In this document: positions 26,617 through 33,908 of the stretch, in pieces
How positions within the stretch are numbered: the stretch's first letter is position 1
Layout of the letters: every line of letters starts with the position of its first letter
Source of the DNA: an uncultured Mediterraneibacter sp.
GTDB lineage: Bacteria > Bacillota > Clostridia > Lachnospirales > Lachnospiraceae
NCBI GenBank assembly: GCA_944384505.1
Contig: CALWTQ010000020.1
Coordinates: 1-50,785 of the forward strand
DNA: 50,785 nt
Reading direction: 5' to 3'
Made by a program: the position numbers and the translations under genes
Notes under the pieces: model-generated
The model's database searches: none
What the model was told of the DNA's origin: nothing
The model's input: only the letters and a program-made list of their open reading frames with translations

Positions 26617-26962
26617 CAGCTTTTAGCACAATAACATTCCCGGAGAGTACGTCCGGAAGCGGAGCGGATGTTTGAAACGTGTTCTTTGAGAGGGGACGTG
26701 TGTGTACTGCTCCGTTCCGGAATCCGGGAAGGATCTAAGAAGCCGGAGAGCTGTTTAAGTGCAAAGCGGCGCTCCGGGCAACTCGCTTCGCTCAGACAAT
26801 CCCTGCGCGCCGCTTAACAACAGCTCTCCGACTTCTAAGATCTTCTATCAGATTCCTCCAAAGTCACAGTCCCCACACGCCCCTCTCAAAGAACTTACGC
26901 TTCAAACATCCGCTCCGCTTCCTGCGCGTTTCCAGTCGGAATGTTATTGCCCTAATAGGCTG
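26617..26962 (+). repeat. Complete long-hairpin repeat, copy 1 (346 bp)
   Basis: The two halves form one long imperfect inverted repeat. Perfectly paired blocks include 26629-26640 with 26938-26949 (12 bp), 26655-26676 with 26901-26922 (22 bp) and 26681-26695 with 26880-26894 (15 bp). GGAGAGCTGTT (26745-26755) pairs with its partner near 26819-26829, and GCGGCGC with GCGCCGC is at the tip. The apical loop is about 26779-26800 and contains ACTCGCTTCGCTCAGAC. Outer ends are CAGC and GCTG. It begins 2 nt after the rluD-type stop. Short open frames inside it are not credible genes. Confidence 0.9.
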
Positions 26963-26974
26963 AAACGCAAAGTT

Positions 26975-27025
26975 GGCGCGGCTTGTGGGCTTTCGGCTGT
27001 GAAAGCTTACCGGCCGCGCCTGTTT
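26975..27025 (+). terminator. Intrinsic terminator of the sepF-rluD cluster
   Basis: GGCGCGGC (26975-26982) pairs with GCCGCGCC (27013-27020) around an inner stem GCTTTC (26989-26994)/GAAAGC (27001-27006). TGTTTTTACG follows. It lies between the two long-hairpin repeats and would end transcripts reading through copy 1. Confidence 0.75.
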
Positions 27026-27031
27026 TTACGA

Positions 27032-27372
27032 CAGCTATATATTCATTAACTTCCGGCTCGAAAAGCCCAGAAAACAGCCCCATTTCGAGAAAAATTCTGC
27101 GGGGATGGAGGATGGCGACGGGCGCCTTCGGAAGGGGATTAGAGAAACTTGAAGCTGCGGCTGCGGATGTTAGGCCAGGAGGGGAGATTGTCTGAGCGTA
27201 AGCGAGTTGCTCTCCTCCTGGCCTTGCATTTAATCCTCAGCCTCAGCTTCTTAGTTTCCCCTATCCCCTGGAGCGAAGCCCTGAGCCATCCTCCATTCCC
27301 GCAGAATACGTCTCAGAAATCATCCCTGTTTTCGGACGTTTCACACAGGGAGGTTAGTGAACTTTATAGCTG
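27032..27372 (-). repeat. Complete long-hairpin repeat, copy 2 (341 bp, inverted)
   Basis: Terminal CAGCTATA (27032-27039) pairs with TATAGCTG (27365-27372). CATTAACTTCC (27044-27054) pairs with GGAGGTTAGTG (27349-27359) using two G-U type pairs. GAAAACAG pairs with CTGTTTTC (27070-27077/27326-27333), 27095-27116 with 27285-27306 (22 positions, one wobble), and GGCCAGGAGG with CCTCCTGGCC (27173-27182/27214-27223). The loop around 27188-27210 has TCTGAGCGTAAGCGAG. Read on the minus strand it aligns with copy 1, for example ACGTCCG near the 5' end and the same loop, so the two copies are inverted relative to each other. Confidence 0.9.
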
Positions 27373-27400
27373 AGATATTGTAAAATGTTGAAAATATGCA

Positions 27401-27429
27401 TTGTAAAAGAGACGCAATTTGTTTATAAT
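27401..27429 (+). promoter_or_regulatory. Sigma-A promoter for the cytidylate-kinase-like gene
   Basis: TTGTAA (27401-27406) and a perfect TATAAT (27424-27429) are 17 bp apart. It begins 28 bp after the end of the copy 2 hairpin, much as the mutS promoter begins 22 bp after the partial copy. The leader to the ATG is about 83 nt. Confidence 0.85.
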
Positions 27430-27518
27430 AGTCATATGGCAAGTGATTGCGCAAGCGGTTTTTATGCAAAATCACAAGACTAAGTAGCGCTGTTGCGCAT
27501 AAAGGAGTGTGGCTTTCT

Positions 27519-28166
27519 ATGAAAACAAATACAATTATAACCATCGGAAGGGAATACGGCAGTGCCGGGCGTGAGATTGGATATAAGGTGGCCGAGGCGT
27601 TTGGCATTAAACTGTATGACAAAGAGATGCTTGCAAGGGCTGCAAAAGAAAGCGGAATCTGTGAAGAGATTTTCGAATCTCATGATGAAAAACCGACAAA
27701 CAGTTTTCTCTATTCTCTTGTTATGGATACATATTCCATGGGATATTCGGGCAATTCTTATACAGATATGCCAATCAATCACAAAGTATTTCTCGCGCAG
27801 TTTGACGCGATTAAAAAGATTGCGGACGAGGGCCCGTGCATACTTGTCGGAAGATGCGCGGATTATGCTCTGGAGTCCTATAAAAATGTAGTCAGTATAT
27901 TTATTCATGCGGATATGAATGCGAGGATCCGGAGAATCGCGCGCATCTATGATCTGACTGATGCAAAAGCAAAAGACCGTATTGTAAAGACAGATAAGCA
28001 GAGATCCAGCTATTATAACTATTATACGAATAAAAAATGGTCTGACGCAGACAGCTATGAGCTGTGCCTTACAAGTTCTGAGCTCGGAATTGAGGGAACG
28101 GCGCAGGCAATCATCAACTATGTGAACATGAAGGAGAGCATTAAGAAAGAGGACCGCCGGCTATAG
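27519..28166 (+). CDS. Cytidylate kinase-like family protein
   Basis: A 215-residue P-loop kinase-like protein (the cytidylate kinase-like family). The nucleotide-binding region is TIGREYGSAGREIGYKVAE (about 8-26), with LVGRCADYAL near 112 and a basic lid-like segment ARIRRIARIYDLTDAKAKDRI. It differs from the housekeeping Cmk and its substrate is unknown. ATG 27519 has AAAGGAG 11 nt upstream; the open frame to 27447 has no site. It is transcribed alone from the 27401-27429 promoter. Confidence 0.88.
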   Translation: MKTNTIITIGREYGSAGREIGYKVAEAFGIKLYDKEMLARAAKESGICEEIFESHDEKPTNSFLYSLVMDTYSMGYSGNSYTDMPINHKVFLAQFDAIKKIADEGPCILVGRCADYALESYKNVVSIFIHADMNARIRRIARIYDLTDAKAKDRIVKTDKQRSSYYNYYTNKKWSDADSYELCLTSSELGIEGTAQAIINYVNMKESIKKEDRRL

Positions 28167-28221
28167 TCAGGGAACTATAAGCCGCCTGCGGGGAAATACA
28201 GACCGATATTGAGGGAAGAAG

Positions 28222-28265
28222 ATCTCCCGGCATACAGAACCAACGGTGACTGTATGCCGGGAGAT
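28222..28265. terminator. Perfect 16-bp terminator-like hairpin between convergent genes
   Basis: ATCTCCCGGCATACAG (28222-28237) and its exact complement (28250-28265) flank a 12-nt loop. On the minus strand CTTCTTCCC follows, so it can end the ttcA-like transcript. On the plus strand no T run follows. The stretch from 28167 to 28317 holds nothing else I can support. Confidence 0.7.
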
Positions 28266-28317
28266 GCCTTGCATCGCTTCCGGTTTGACGCCACGTATGC
28301 TTATACCGGGGGCGCAA

Positions 28318-29073
28318 CTATGCAGGAGCTTTCTCCCCGGTACGGTTTCGGAGAACCGGTGCGGGCCAGCCGGAGATATTTCCAGAGAGAATCGCATGGA
28401 ACATGCGCTCGCGCGCTCCGGGATGCTCGGTGTTCAGCTGTTTCACAAGTTCTTTGGCGTACTGGCGCTTTGTATAGCCGTCCACAGGACACGGGCTTTT
28501 TATAACCGGAAGATTATATTTATTTTTAAATCCGATCACCTCCATCTCGCTTACAAACATAAGTGGGCGGATTACGGTCAGATCCATCCGGTCAAGATAT
28601 GTCCTTGGAGAAAATGAGTGAAATCTTCCTTCAAAAATCAAGGATAAGAGCATGGTCTCAATGATGTCGTCCTTATGATGTGCATAGGCGACTTTATTGC
28701 ATCCCATTTCTTTCACTGCCTGGTTGAGAGCTCCTTTTCTCATCTTGGCGCAAAGGGAGCAGGGATTTGACTCCTTCCGAATATGAAATAGGATTTCATA
28801 GATGTCAGAAGGCACGATTCTGTAGGGAATCTCCATGTTGTCACAGAGCTGCTGAACCGGACTGAGATCAAAGTTTTCAAATCCAAGGTCAACGGTTACC
28901 GCGCTCAGTTCAAATTTCTTCGGATAGAATCGCTTCAGGCCGTGGAGGGCATGAAGAAGAGTCAGGCTGTCTTTTCCGCCGGAGATACCGACGGCGATGT
29001 GGTCGCCCTCCTGAATCATCTCATATTCATCAACGGCTTTGCGAGTATAGCTTAATAAACGCTGTAGCTGCAT
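28318..29073 (-). CDS. TtcA-like PP-loop tRNA thiolation enzyme
   Basis: A 251-residue ATP-pyrophosphatase family protein. The PP-loop SGGKDS is at 31-36, the C105-S-L-C108 pair and a third cysteine in SPCPVDG are in place, matching the cluster/sulfur chemistry cysteines of TtcA. TtcA thiolates C32 of certain tRNAs, although clostridial members of this group could act on another base. AAAGGA lies about 9 nt before the ATG. It is divergent from the FUSC gene with overlapping promoters. Confidence 0.88.
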   Translation of the reverse strand: MQLQRLLSYTRKAVDEYEMIQEGDHIAVGISGGKDSLTLLHALHGLKRFYPKKFELSAVTVDLGFENFDLSPVQQLCDNMEIPYRIVPSDIYEILFHIRKESNPCSLCAKMRKGALNQAVKEMGCNKVAYAHHKDDIIETMLLSLIFEGRFHSFSPRTYLDRMDLTVIRPLMFVSEMEVIGFKNKYNLPVIKSPCPVDGYTKRQYAKELVKQLNTEHPGARERMFHAILSGNISGWPAPVLRNRTGEKAPA

Positions 29074-29193
29074 AATATATATTCCTTTCTATGTCTTATG
29101 TCTTATGTATGCAATGTATAAATGTATATCTGTATCAGCACAAAGCATCCGGCGCGCTTACACTGCAGGCAATCGTTTTATGCCGGCCTTTAT

Positions 29194-29222
29194 ATTATAC
29201 TGACCGGCCTTTATAAATACAA
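29194..29222 (-). promoter_or_regulatory. Promoter for the ttcA-like gene with a 21-bp-spaced direct repeat
   Basis: On the minus strand TTGTAT (29217-29222) and TATAAT (29194-29199) are 17 bp apart. Two copies of CCGGCCTTTATA lie at 29183-29194 and 29204-29215, 21 bp apart, covering the spacer and the edge of the -10. A plus-strand pair TTTATA (29189-29194)/TATAAA (29212-29217), also 17 bp apart, could serve the divergent FUSC gene. Confidence 0.75.
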
Positions 29223-29251
29223 GGAAAAAATAGATTCAAAGGGGATTCGAT

Positions 29252-31258
29252 ATGAGAAAGACTAAGCTTCCTCAGTTTCATATCCATGATCAGGCAGAGG
29301 GTGTGCGCCGCCAGTTTCTGGTGGCGCTTCCGGTCATTGCTCTCTTTCTTATTCTGTTTTATGCCGTAATTTATTTTTTCGGAATGCAGTATACAATGGT
29401 TGTGTCTCTTGGGACTGTGATCTTTCAGGTGAACTATAAGAAGCAGCATACCGCAGGCTCTCTTGCCTATCTGATCGCACAGCACCTTTTACTTGCAGTC
29501 CTGGCGTATATCGCTACTTTGAACCTGTTCCTGTGTATCGTCCTTAACCTGGCGATGCCTTTTATACTGATCTTTCTCAAGGCCTCCCAATTTAACAAGC
29601 TGGGGTATTTCTCCTGCCTGATGACTTTCACTTTCCTTCAGTTTATGCCTCTGGGCTGGAATGGATTTGTCACACAGTTTGGCGCCATGTGCTTCTGCTG
29701 CGCGGCAGTTTTTCTCGCACTTTCATATTCTGGGCTGAACCTGAAAAAGGAGGGCACGGGCACTGAGAAGAAATGTATGTATCTTATAAGTATAATCCTG
29801 GAGAAAAATCTGGACGGGAATGATTTCGGCAGGGAGCTGGGAGACCTGTTTGACCTGTTCCGCATGCTTTATCAGGAGGCTTATAATGAGCGCGGGAAAA
29901 AGCATATTGTCACTGCGCGCGGGAAAGTCAAATATATGTTCGCCATCTTAATGCAGAGGACTGCATATGTTGTTTCCACGCAGAACAGCGCGTTCCCTCC
30001 ATCGGACGAAGAGAGCAGGGGCTTTGCCAGAGAGATCGCCGGCTACATGAGAAAAGCGGGAGCAGCCGATTTCTCAAACGAGGAGGATATAAAACGGCTG
30101 AAGAAAGAAGGAAGGCATCTTCTGCACAAAGCGGAAAGGATAAAGACAGATTTCTGCAGAACAGCAACGAACTTTTTCCGGATGTATCTGTTTATCCTGC
30201 ATCAGGCAGGGAAAAAGGACAGAGAGATACTGGACGAGCACTGGGAGGTGCCAGCGGGCCAGAAGCTCAAAGAAAAATTCCTGAACAAACTGCGCCCGGA
30301 TACCTTTGAGATGCGCTTTGCCATGCGCATGAGCGTGGTTCTTGCAGTCGGGATGACTGTAAACATGCTGTTTGGCGAGGGACATTCTTACTGGTTTGTG
30401 ATGAATGCTTTTCTTCTCCTGCGGCCCATGTATGAGGACAGCAATTACCGGATGCGCACCCGTTTTCTAGGGACTACGGCAGGCTGCCTGATCATCACGC
30501 TGATCCTTCCGTCCTTCACATCCGATCTATCCCATCTTGTCCTTGCAGGCATTCTGGTTACATGCATGTATACAGCGACACCGGGGACAATTGTGCACGC
30601 TGTGTTTGTCACCTGCTTTTCGCTTACAATGACTACATTTGCCGTGGGCGGCAGTTTTGCGGCGTTCCTGCGTATGGCATATACAATTGCGGCAGTGCTG
30701 TTCGTTCTTGTGATAAACAGGTTTTTCTTCCCTACCAGTTTCGGAAGCCAGTTAAGATACAATTTCCAGATGATTTTCCACATGCATCACATGTATCTGC
30801 GTATTCTGGAAAATGCACTGACCAGGCCGCTTGACTATTGGAGAATCTGTGACGCTCAGATCCAGTATCATATGGTGCACGCGCAGATCAGAGAGGATCT
30901 TCCCAAAGTTATTAAGGATGAAACCGAAAAAGATTACTGTATGAAAATACTTACGCTCACCTGGCGGATGGCCTCCGAGATCCAGCAGATGATCTTCCAT
31001 GTCAAGCATAAAAAACGGGGGACAGAGGCAAGGAAGATCATGGAACAGTATATACGGTATTCGGATTATATCCTGAACCAGATCCAGGAGATGCTTCATT
31101 TGAAAAAAGAAACGAAGCTGAAGAATATTGACGGGATGAAGTATCAGAGAAAAATAGAAAATGAGCCCGAACTGTCCGGGCTCATGACGCTGTATGCAAG
31201 GAATCTGTCAAAGCTTTATGTGCTTGTGCTCAGGCAGTACAGACGAGGCACTCCCTGA
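29252..31258 (+). CDS. FUSC-family integral membrane protein
   Basis: A 668-residue protein with two blocks of hydrophobic helices (about 25-155 and 350-500) separated by a cytoplasmic region, plus a C-terminal soluble part. This is the layout of the FUSC/aromatic acid exporter group. The second block has the conserved GHSYWFVMNAFLLLRP and YRMRTRFLGTTAG segments. Transport substrate is unknown. AAAGGGG is 7 nt before the ATG. The stop is only 12 nt from the convergent xerS-like stop, and a 6-bp stem (31251-31256/31262-31267) lies across the junction. Confidence 0.85.
   Translation: MRKTKLPQFHIHDQAEGVRRQFLVALPVIALFLILFYAVIYFFGMQYTMVVSLGTVIFQVNYKKQHTAGSLAYLIAQHLLLAVLAYIATLNLFLCIVLNLAMPFILIFLKASQFNKLGYFSCLMTFTFLQFMPLGWNGFVTQFGAMCFCCAAVFLALSYSGLNLKKEGTGTEKKCMYLISIILEKNLDGNDFGRELGDLFDLFRMLYQEAYNERGKKHIVTARGKVKYMFAILMQRTAYVVSTQNSAFPPSDEESRGFAREIAGYMRKAGAADFSNEEDIKRLKKEGRHLLHKAERIKTDFCRTATNFFRMYLFILHQAGKKDREILDEHWEVPAGQKLKEKFLNKLRPDTFEMRFAMRMSVVLAVGMTVNMLFGEGHSYWFVMNAFLLLRPMYEDSNYRMRTRFLGTTAGCLIITLILPSFTSDLSHLVLAGILVTCMYTATPGTIVHAVFVTCFSLTMTTFAVGGSFAAFLRMAYTIAAVLFVLVINRFFFPTSFGSQLRYNFQMIFHMHHMYLRILENALTRPLDYWRICDAQIQYHMVHAQIREDLPKVIKDETEKDYCMKILTLTWRMASEIQQMIFHVKHKKRGTEARKIMEQYIRYSDYILNQIQEMLHLKKETKLKNIDGMKYQRKIENEPELSGLMTLYARNLSKLYVLVLRQYRRGTP
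31156..31185 (-). terminator. Terminator of the xerS-like gene, inside the FUSC coding sequence
   Basis: ATGAGCCCG (31161-31169) pairs perfectly with CGGGCTCAT (31177-31185) over a 7-nt loop. Read on the minus strand the stem is followed by TTTCTATTTTTC. It lies about 85 bp past the xerS-like stop, within codons for the FUSC C-terminus (near NEPELSGLM). Confidence 0.7.
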
Positions 31259-31270
31259 TGAAGGGAGCAC

Positions 31271-32338
31271 TTATACCTCCCGCAGCTTCACCGCTCCGGC
31301 TGCCTGCCTGCGCCGGTTCTCATCTATGGCAGCGTAATGCTTCTTCGTTGTATTTACGTCCTTGTGGCCGAGGACATCCGCCACAAGGTAGATATCGCCG
31401 GTTTCCTTATATAAAGCTGTACCGTAAGTGCTGCGCAGCTTATGAGGAGTAATTTTTTTGTTCGGCGTCACTTCTTTGGCATATTTCTTTACCATATTCT
31501 CTACGGCCTGAACGCCCATCCGTTTTCTCTGTGTGGAGAGAAAAAGCGCGTTCTCATGTCCCGGAAGCGGGAGAGTAGTCCTGCGTGTTGTATACATATA
31601 GGTTTTCAGAGCATTTTCTACCTCCTCACCAAAGTAAACAACCATTTCATTTCCGCCCTTGCGTGTTACTTTGATGCCGTTGTTTTTAAAATCTACATCC
31701 TGGATATCAAGTCCCACACACTCTGAAACACGGATCCCGGTTCCGAGAAGAAGAGTGAGAATCGCAAGATCACGGTTCTTTGTCTTTTCGTAATAAACCT
31801 TTCTCTGACCGGTCAGATTATCGCCGCCGTGATCCACATAGTCAAGCAGTTTCGCTACCTCATCCGTATCCAAACGTATGATCGCCTTTTCATGGAGCTT
31901 CGGCATATCCACAAGCAGCGTCGGGTTATTCGCAATTGCCTGCCTTTTATAAAAATATCCGTAAAAGCTCCTGAGAGCCGACATCTTGCGAGCAAGGCCT
32001 TTTTCCGTATTTGTGATCTGTTTGTCGTCATTTTCATAAACTTTCAGATATTCCTGATATTCCTCGATATCAACCGGTTCCAGACGCTCCAGATCCTGCA
32101 GAGTAAACTGATCTATTGTATAATTCTTATAAATCGGATTATTATCCATTAAATAATGAAAAAAGACACGGATATCATATGCATAAGAAATCCTTGTCCT
32201 GGCCGATGTAGTCGGCTCAACCGCACGGAAATAATCCTTTGCAAACGGAGGCAGCGTCTTAAGAATAGATCTGAGACGCAAGGTGTTATCAATATATTTC
32301 TGTTCATGATATGTTTTTGATTTGGATGATGTTTCCAT
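31271..32338 (-). CDS. XerS-like tyrosine recombinase
   Basis: A 355-residue tyrosine recombinase. Catalytic residues are R203 (GTGIRVSE), K227 (TRKGGN), H299 and R302 (HKLR), H325 (LGHKD) and nucleophile Y335 (KHY). An N-terminal SAM-like core-binding domain covers about 25-150. Length and the segment KNRDLAILTLLLGTGIRVSE resemble streptococcal XerS, which acts alone on dif, and homologues sit beside lexA in Lachnospiraceae. No attachment sites or phage genes are nearby, so a chromosome-dimer role is more likely than mobility. AAGGGG precedes the ATG. Confidence 0.85.
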   Translation of the reverse strand: METSSKSKTYHEQKYIDNTLRLRSILKTLPPFAKDYFRAVEPTTSARTRISYAYDIRVFFHYLMDNNPIYKNYTIDQFTLQDLERLEPVDIEEYQEYLKVYENDDKQITNTEKGLARKMSALRSFYGYFYKRQAIANNPTLLVDMPKLHEKAIIRLDTDEVAKLLDYVDHGGDNLTGQRKVYYEKTKNRDLAILTLLLGTGIRVSECVGLDIQDVDFKNNGIKVTRKGGNEMVVYFGEEVENALKTYMYTTRRTTLPLPGHENALFLSTQRKRMGVQAVENMVKKYAKEVTPNKKITPHKLRSTYGTALYKETGDIYLVADVLGHKDVNTTKKHYAAIDENRRRQAAGAVKLREV

Positions 32339-32375
32339 AATAAATTACCCCTTATTTTTATTATACATTGAGTTT

Positions 32376-32404
32376 ATTATAGCTAAAATAAGGTTTTTTG
32401 TCCA
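32376..32404 (-). promoter_or_regulatory. Promoter for the xerS-like gene
   Basis: On the minus strand TGGACA (32399-32404) and TATAAT (32376-32381) are 17 bp apart, matching consensus at eleven of twelve positions. The leader is about 30 nt. Confidence 0.8.
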
Positions 32405-32453
32405 GATCTTTTGGAAAAATCGGTATTTGTCGTATAGATTGATCTGTGTGAGT

Positions 32454-32496
32454 AAACAGCCGGAAAATAATCTTCTATCCATTATTCCGGCTGTTT
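32454..32496. terminator. Terminator downstream of the LysM gene
   Basis: AAACAGCCGGAA (32454-32465) pairs with TTCCGGCTGTTT (32485-32496), and an inner ATAAT/ATTAT extends the stem. It lies about 50 bp past the LysM gene stop on the minus strand and before the xerS promoter. TTT ends the stem in either direction. Confidence 0.75.
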
Positions 32497-32546
32497 TGGA
32501 GTGTATATATCAATACATAGGGATGTATATTGATACCGTTATTACC

Positions 32547-32894
32547 TTATGGAATGAAATTTGTATCCTCATATGCGATAATGAGATATTGACCATACTG
32601 AATGTCATCGCTCTTCAAATTATTCATTTCTTTAAGTACCTGTACATATTCAGCTGTTGAACTGTATTCGGAAGTCATTGTCTCTTCTGCAATATCCCAG
32701 AGCGTATCGCCGGGCTGGATTTCAATGCTTTTATAATATTTGTATATGGATTCATCGCTAAGTCCGTTCTCATGCGCGGAGACCATAAATACTCCGCCGA
32801 AGGTCATACATGCGCAAAGGAAAATAATAACGCCTGCCGTGAAATTGCGGATACATTTTTTTGTTTTATTTCTGTGTGCGTTCCTTTTTTTCAT
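32547..32894 (-). CDS. YneA-like LysM membrane protein, probable SOS division inhibitor
   Basis: About 115 residues: a basic N-terminus, one transmembrane helix (about 18-38) and a C-terminal LysM domain (IQPGDTLWDIAEE to DIQYGQYLIIAY). Size, topology and divergent placement beside lexA match B. subtilis YneA, an SOS-induced division suppressor. The sequence similarity I can judge is limited to the LysM part. ATG 32894 has AAAAGGGGAG 7 nt upstream; ATG 32900 is too close. Its promoter carries two LexA boxes (33071-33082 and 33103-33116). Confidence 0.8.
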   Translation of the reverse strand: MKKRNAHRNKTKKCIRNFTAGVIIFLCACMTFGGVFMVSAHENGLSDESIYKYYKSIEIQPGDTLWDIAEETMTSEYSSTAEYVQVLKEMNNLKSDDIQYGQYLIIAYEDTNFIP

Positions 32895-33070
32895 GATCAT
32901 TCTCCCCTTTTAATGAATTCCCCTGCCAGCAATAACTATGCTGCTTACTTGTTTGTATTGTATACAAAAATACAATTTTGAAATCATATAAATATTTGTT
33001 TAGATCCTAGACTCTTTTAATAATTTAAAATTGTATGCAAGTATACTTAATGCCGAATACTTGTTCTTAC

Positions 33071-33082
33071 GAACAACTGTTC
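33071..33082. promoter_or_regulatory. Perfect LexA box (SOS operator)
   Basis: GAACAACTGTTC fits the Firmicutes SOS box GAAC-N4-GTTC exactly, with a C before it. It lies just downstream of the minus-strand -10 (33092-33097), around the predicted +1 of the LysM gene transcript. Confidence 0.9.
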
Positions 33083-33091
33083 TATAATTGT

Positions 33092-33120
33092 ATTATATAG
33101 CGCGAACATTTGTTTGTCAA
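33092..33120 (-). promoter_or_regulatory. Consensus sigma-A promoter for the YneA-like gene
   Basis: On the minus strand a perfect TTGACA (33115-33120) and perfect TATAAT (33092-33097) are 17 bp apart. A degenerate LexA box lies in the spacer and a perfect one at the start site. An ideal promoter under direct double repression is expected of a tightly SOS-controlled gene. The leader is about 190 nt. Confidence 0.92.
33103..33116. promoter_or_regulatory. Second LexA box, one mismatch
   Basis: CGAACATTTGTTTG matches CGAAC-N4-GTTCG with one core mismatch (GTTT). It occupies the spacer of the YneA-like promoter. Confidence 0.7.
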
Positions 33121-33128
33121 TAATAAAT

Positions 33129-33142
33129 CGAACATATTTTCG
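33129..33142. promoter_or_regulatory. Third LexA-box-like site, nearest lexA
   Basis: CGAACATATTTTCG keeps the CGAAC half and a partial second half (TTTCG). A 10-bp palindrome CAAACGTTTG follows at 33148-33157. Both lie upstream of lexA, so they could mediate autoregulation. The lexA promoter itself is less clear, with GATAAT at 33176-33181 the best -10. The rest of the 317-nt gap (32895-33211) is AT-rich and shows nothing further. Confidence 0.55.
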
Positions 33143-33211
33143 CAAAACAAACGTTTGCTTTTTCTGCTGCCATATGATAATATAAATAAAGATTAAAGTT
33201 CGGAGGCAGTT

Positions 33212-33829
33212 ATGGCGCAGGGTAAGATAAGTAAAAAACAACAGGAAATTCTTGAATTTATTAAAGATCAGATTTTAACGAGAGGATTCCCTCCGGCGGT
33301 CCGTGAGATATGTGAGGCAGTAAACTTAAAGTCTACTTCTTCTGTCCACTCTCATCTTGAGACGCTTGAGCGGAACGGTTATATTCGAAGAGATCCAACG
33401 AAACCGCGTGCAATAGAAATTTTGGATGATCAGTTTAATCTGACCAGACGCGAGATGGTACAGGTTCCTATTATCGGTCAGGTAGCGGCCGGACAGCCGA
33501 TTTTAGCCCAGGAGAATATTGAAGATTATTTTCCGTTTCCTGCAGATCAGATGCCGAATAAGCAGCTTTTCCTTCTTCGAGTGAAGGGGGAAAGTATGAT
33601 CAACGCAGGGATCCTCGATGGTGATTTTGTTCTCGTCGAGCAGGAAGCCACTGCTTCCAATGGAGATATGGTTGTCGCATTGATTGAGGACGGGGCGACG
33701 GTCAAGACGTTCTATCGCGAGGAAGGCGTGTTCCGCCTCCAGCCGGAGAATGATTTTATGGATCCTATTATTGTAAAAGAAGTTTCAATTCTGGGAAAAG
33801 TAATCGGTGTGATGAGATTTTTTAAGTAG
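33212..33829 (+). CDS. lexA: SOS repressor LexA
   Basis: LexA represses DNA-damage genes until RecA filaments trigger self-cleavage. The 205-residue protein has a winged-helix DNA-binding domain (about 1-70, [24 protein letters not shown]). The cleavage bond is A93-G94 in VAAGQP, and the catalytic dyad is S128 (GESM) and K165 (TVKTF). GGAGG lies 5 nt before the ATG. LexA boxes upstream fit autoregulation and control of the divergent YneA-like gene. Confidence 0.97.
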   Translation: MAQGKISKKQQEILEFIKDQILTRGFPPAVREICEAVNLKSTSSVHSHLETLERNGYIRRDPTKPRAIEILDDQFNLTRREMVQVPIIGQVAAGQPILAQENIEDYFPFPADQMPNKQLFLLRVKGESMINAGILDGDFVLVEQEATASNGDMVVALIEDGATVKTFYREEGVFRLQPENDFMDPIIVKEVSILGKVIGVMRFFK

Positions 33830-33838
33830 ATAAACTGC

Positions 33839-33871
33839 AGAATCCCGCTAAAAAACAGCGGGATTCTTTTT
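33839..33871 (+). terminator. Intrinsic terminator of lexA
   Basis: AGAATCCCGCT (33839-33849) pairs perfectly with AGCGGGATTCT (33857-33867) over AAAAAAC, followed by TTTT. It lies 10 nt past the lexA stop and may also serve the convergent nitroreductase transcript. Confidence 0.9.
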
Positions 33872-33908
33872 GTATAAAATTGGTCGTATGAATCACATAA
33901 TCCTCAGA

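Noticed and set aside
26617-27372. Retron msd or integron attC interpretation of the long hairpins
   Set aside because: No reverse transcriptase or integron integrase is nearby, and the conserved part is the loop and ends rather than attC core sites or an msr/msd priming layout.
26759-27373. Open frames of 60-96 codons within the long-hairpin gap as possible small genes
   Set aside because: They run through both arms and loops of the repeats, have no ribosome sites, show odd composition and resemble no family.
28209-28617. Plus-strand open frames opposite the ttcA-like gene
   Set aside because: They overlap the well-supported ttcA-like coding sequence or the terminator hairpin and lack ribosome sites and family features.
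31271-32338. Integrase of a prophage or mobile element
   Set aside because: All neighbours are housekeeping genes, and no excisionase, phage gene or flanking attachment repeat is visible. The XerS-like length and lexA neighbourhood favour a resident recombinase.
33148-33157. Palindrome CAAACGTTTG as a fourth LexA box
   Set aside because: The half-site spacing does not match GAAC-N4-GTTC; it is only noted as a possible accessory site.
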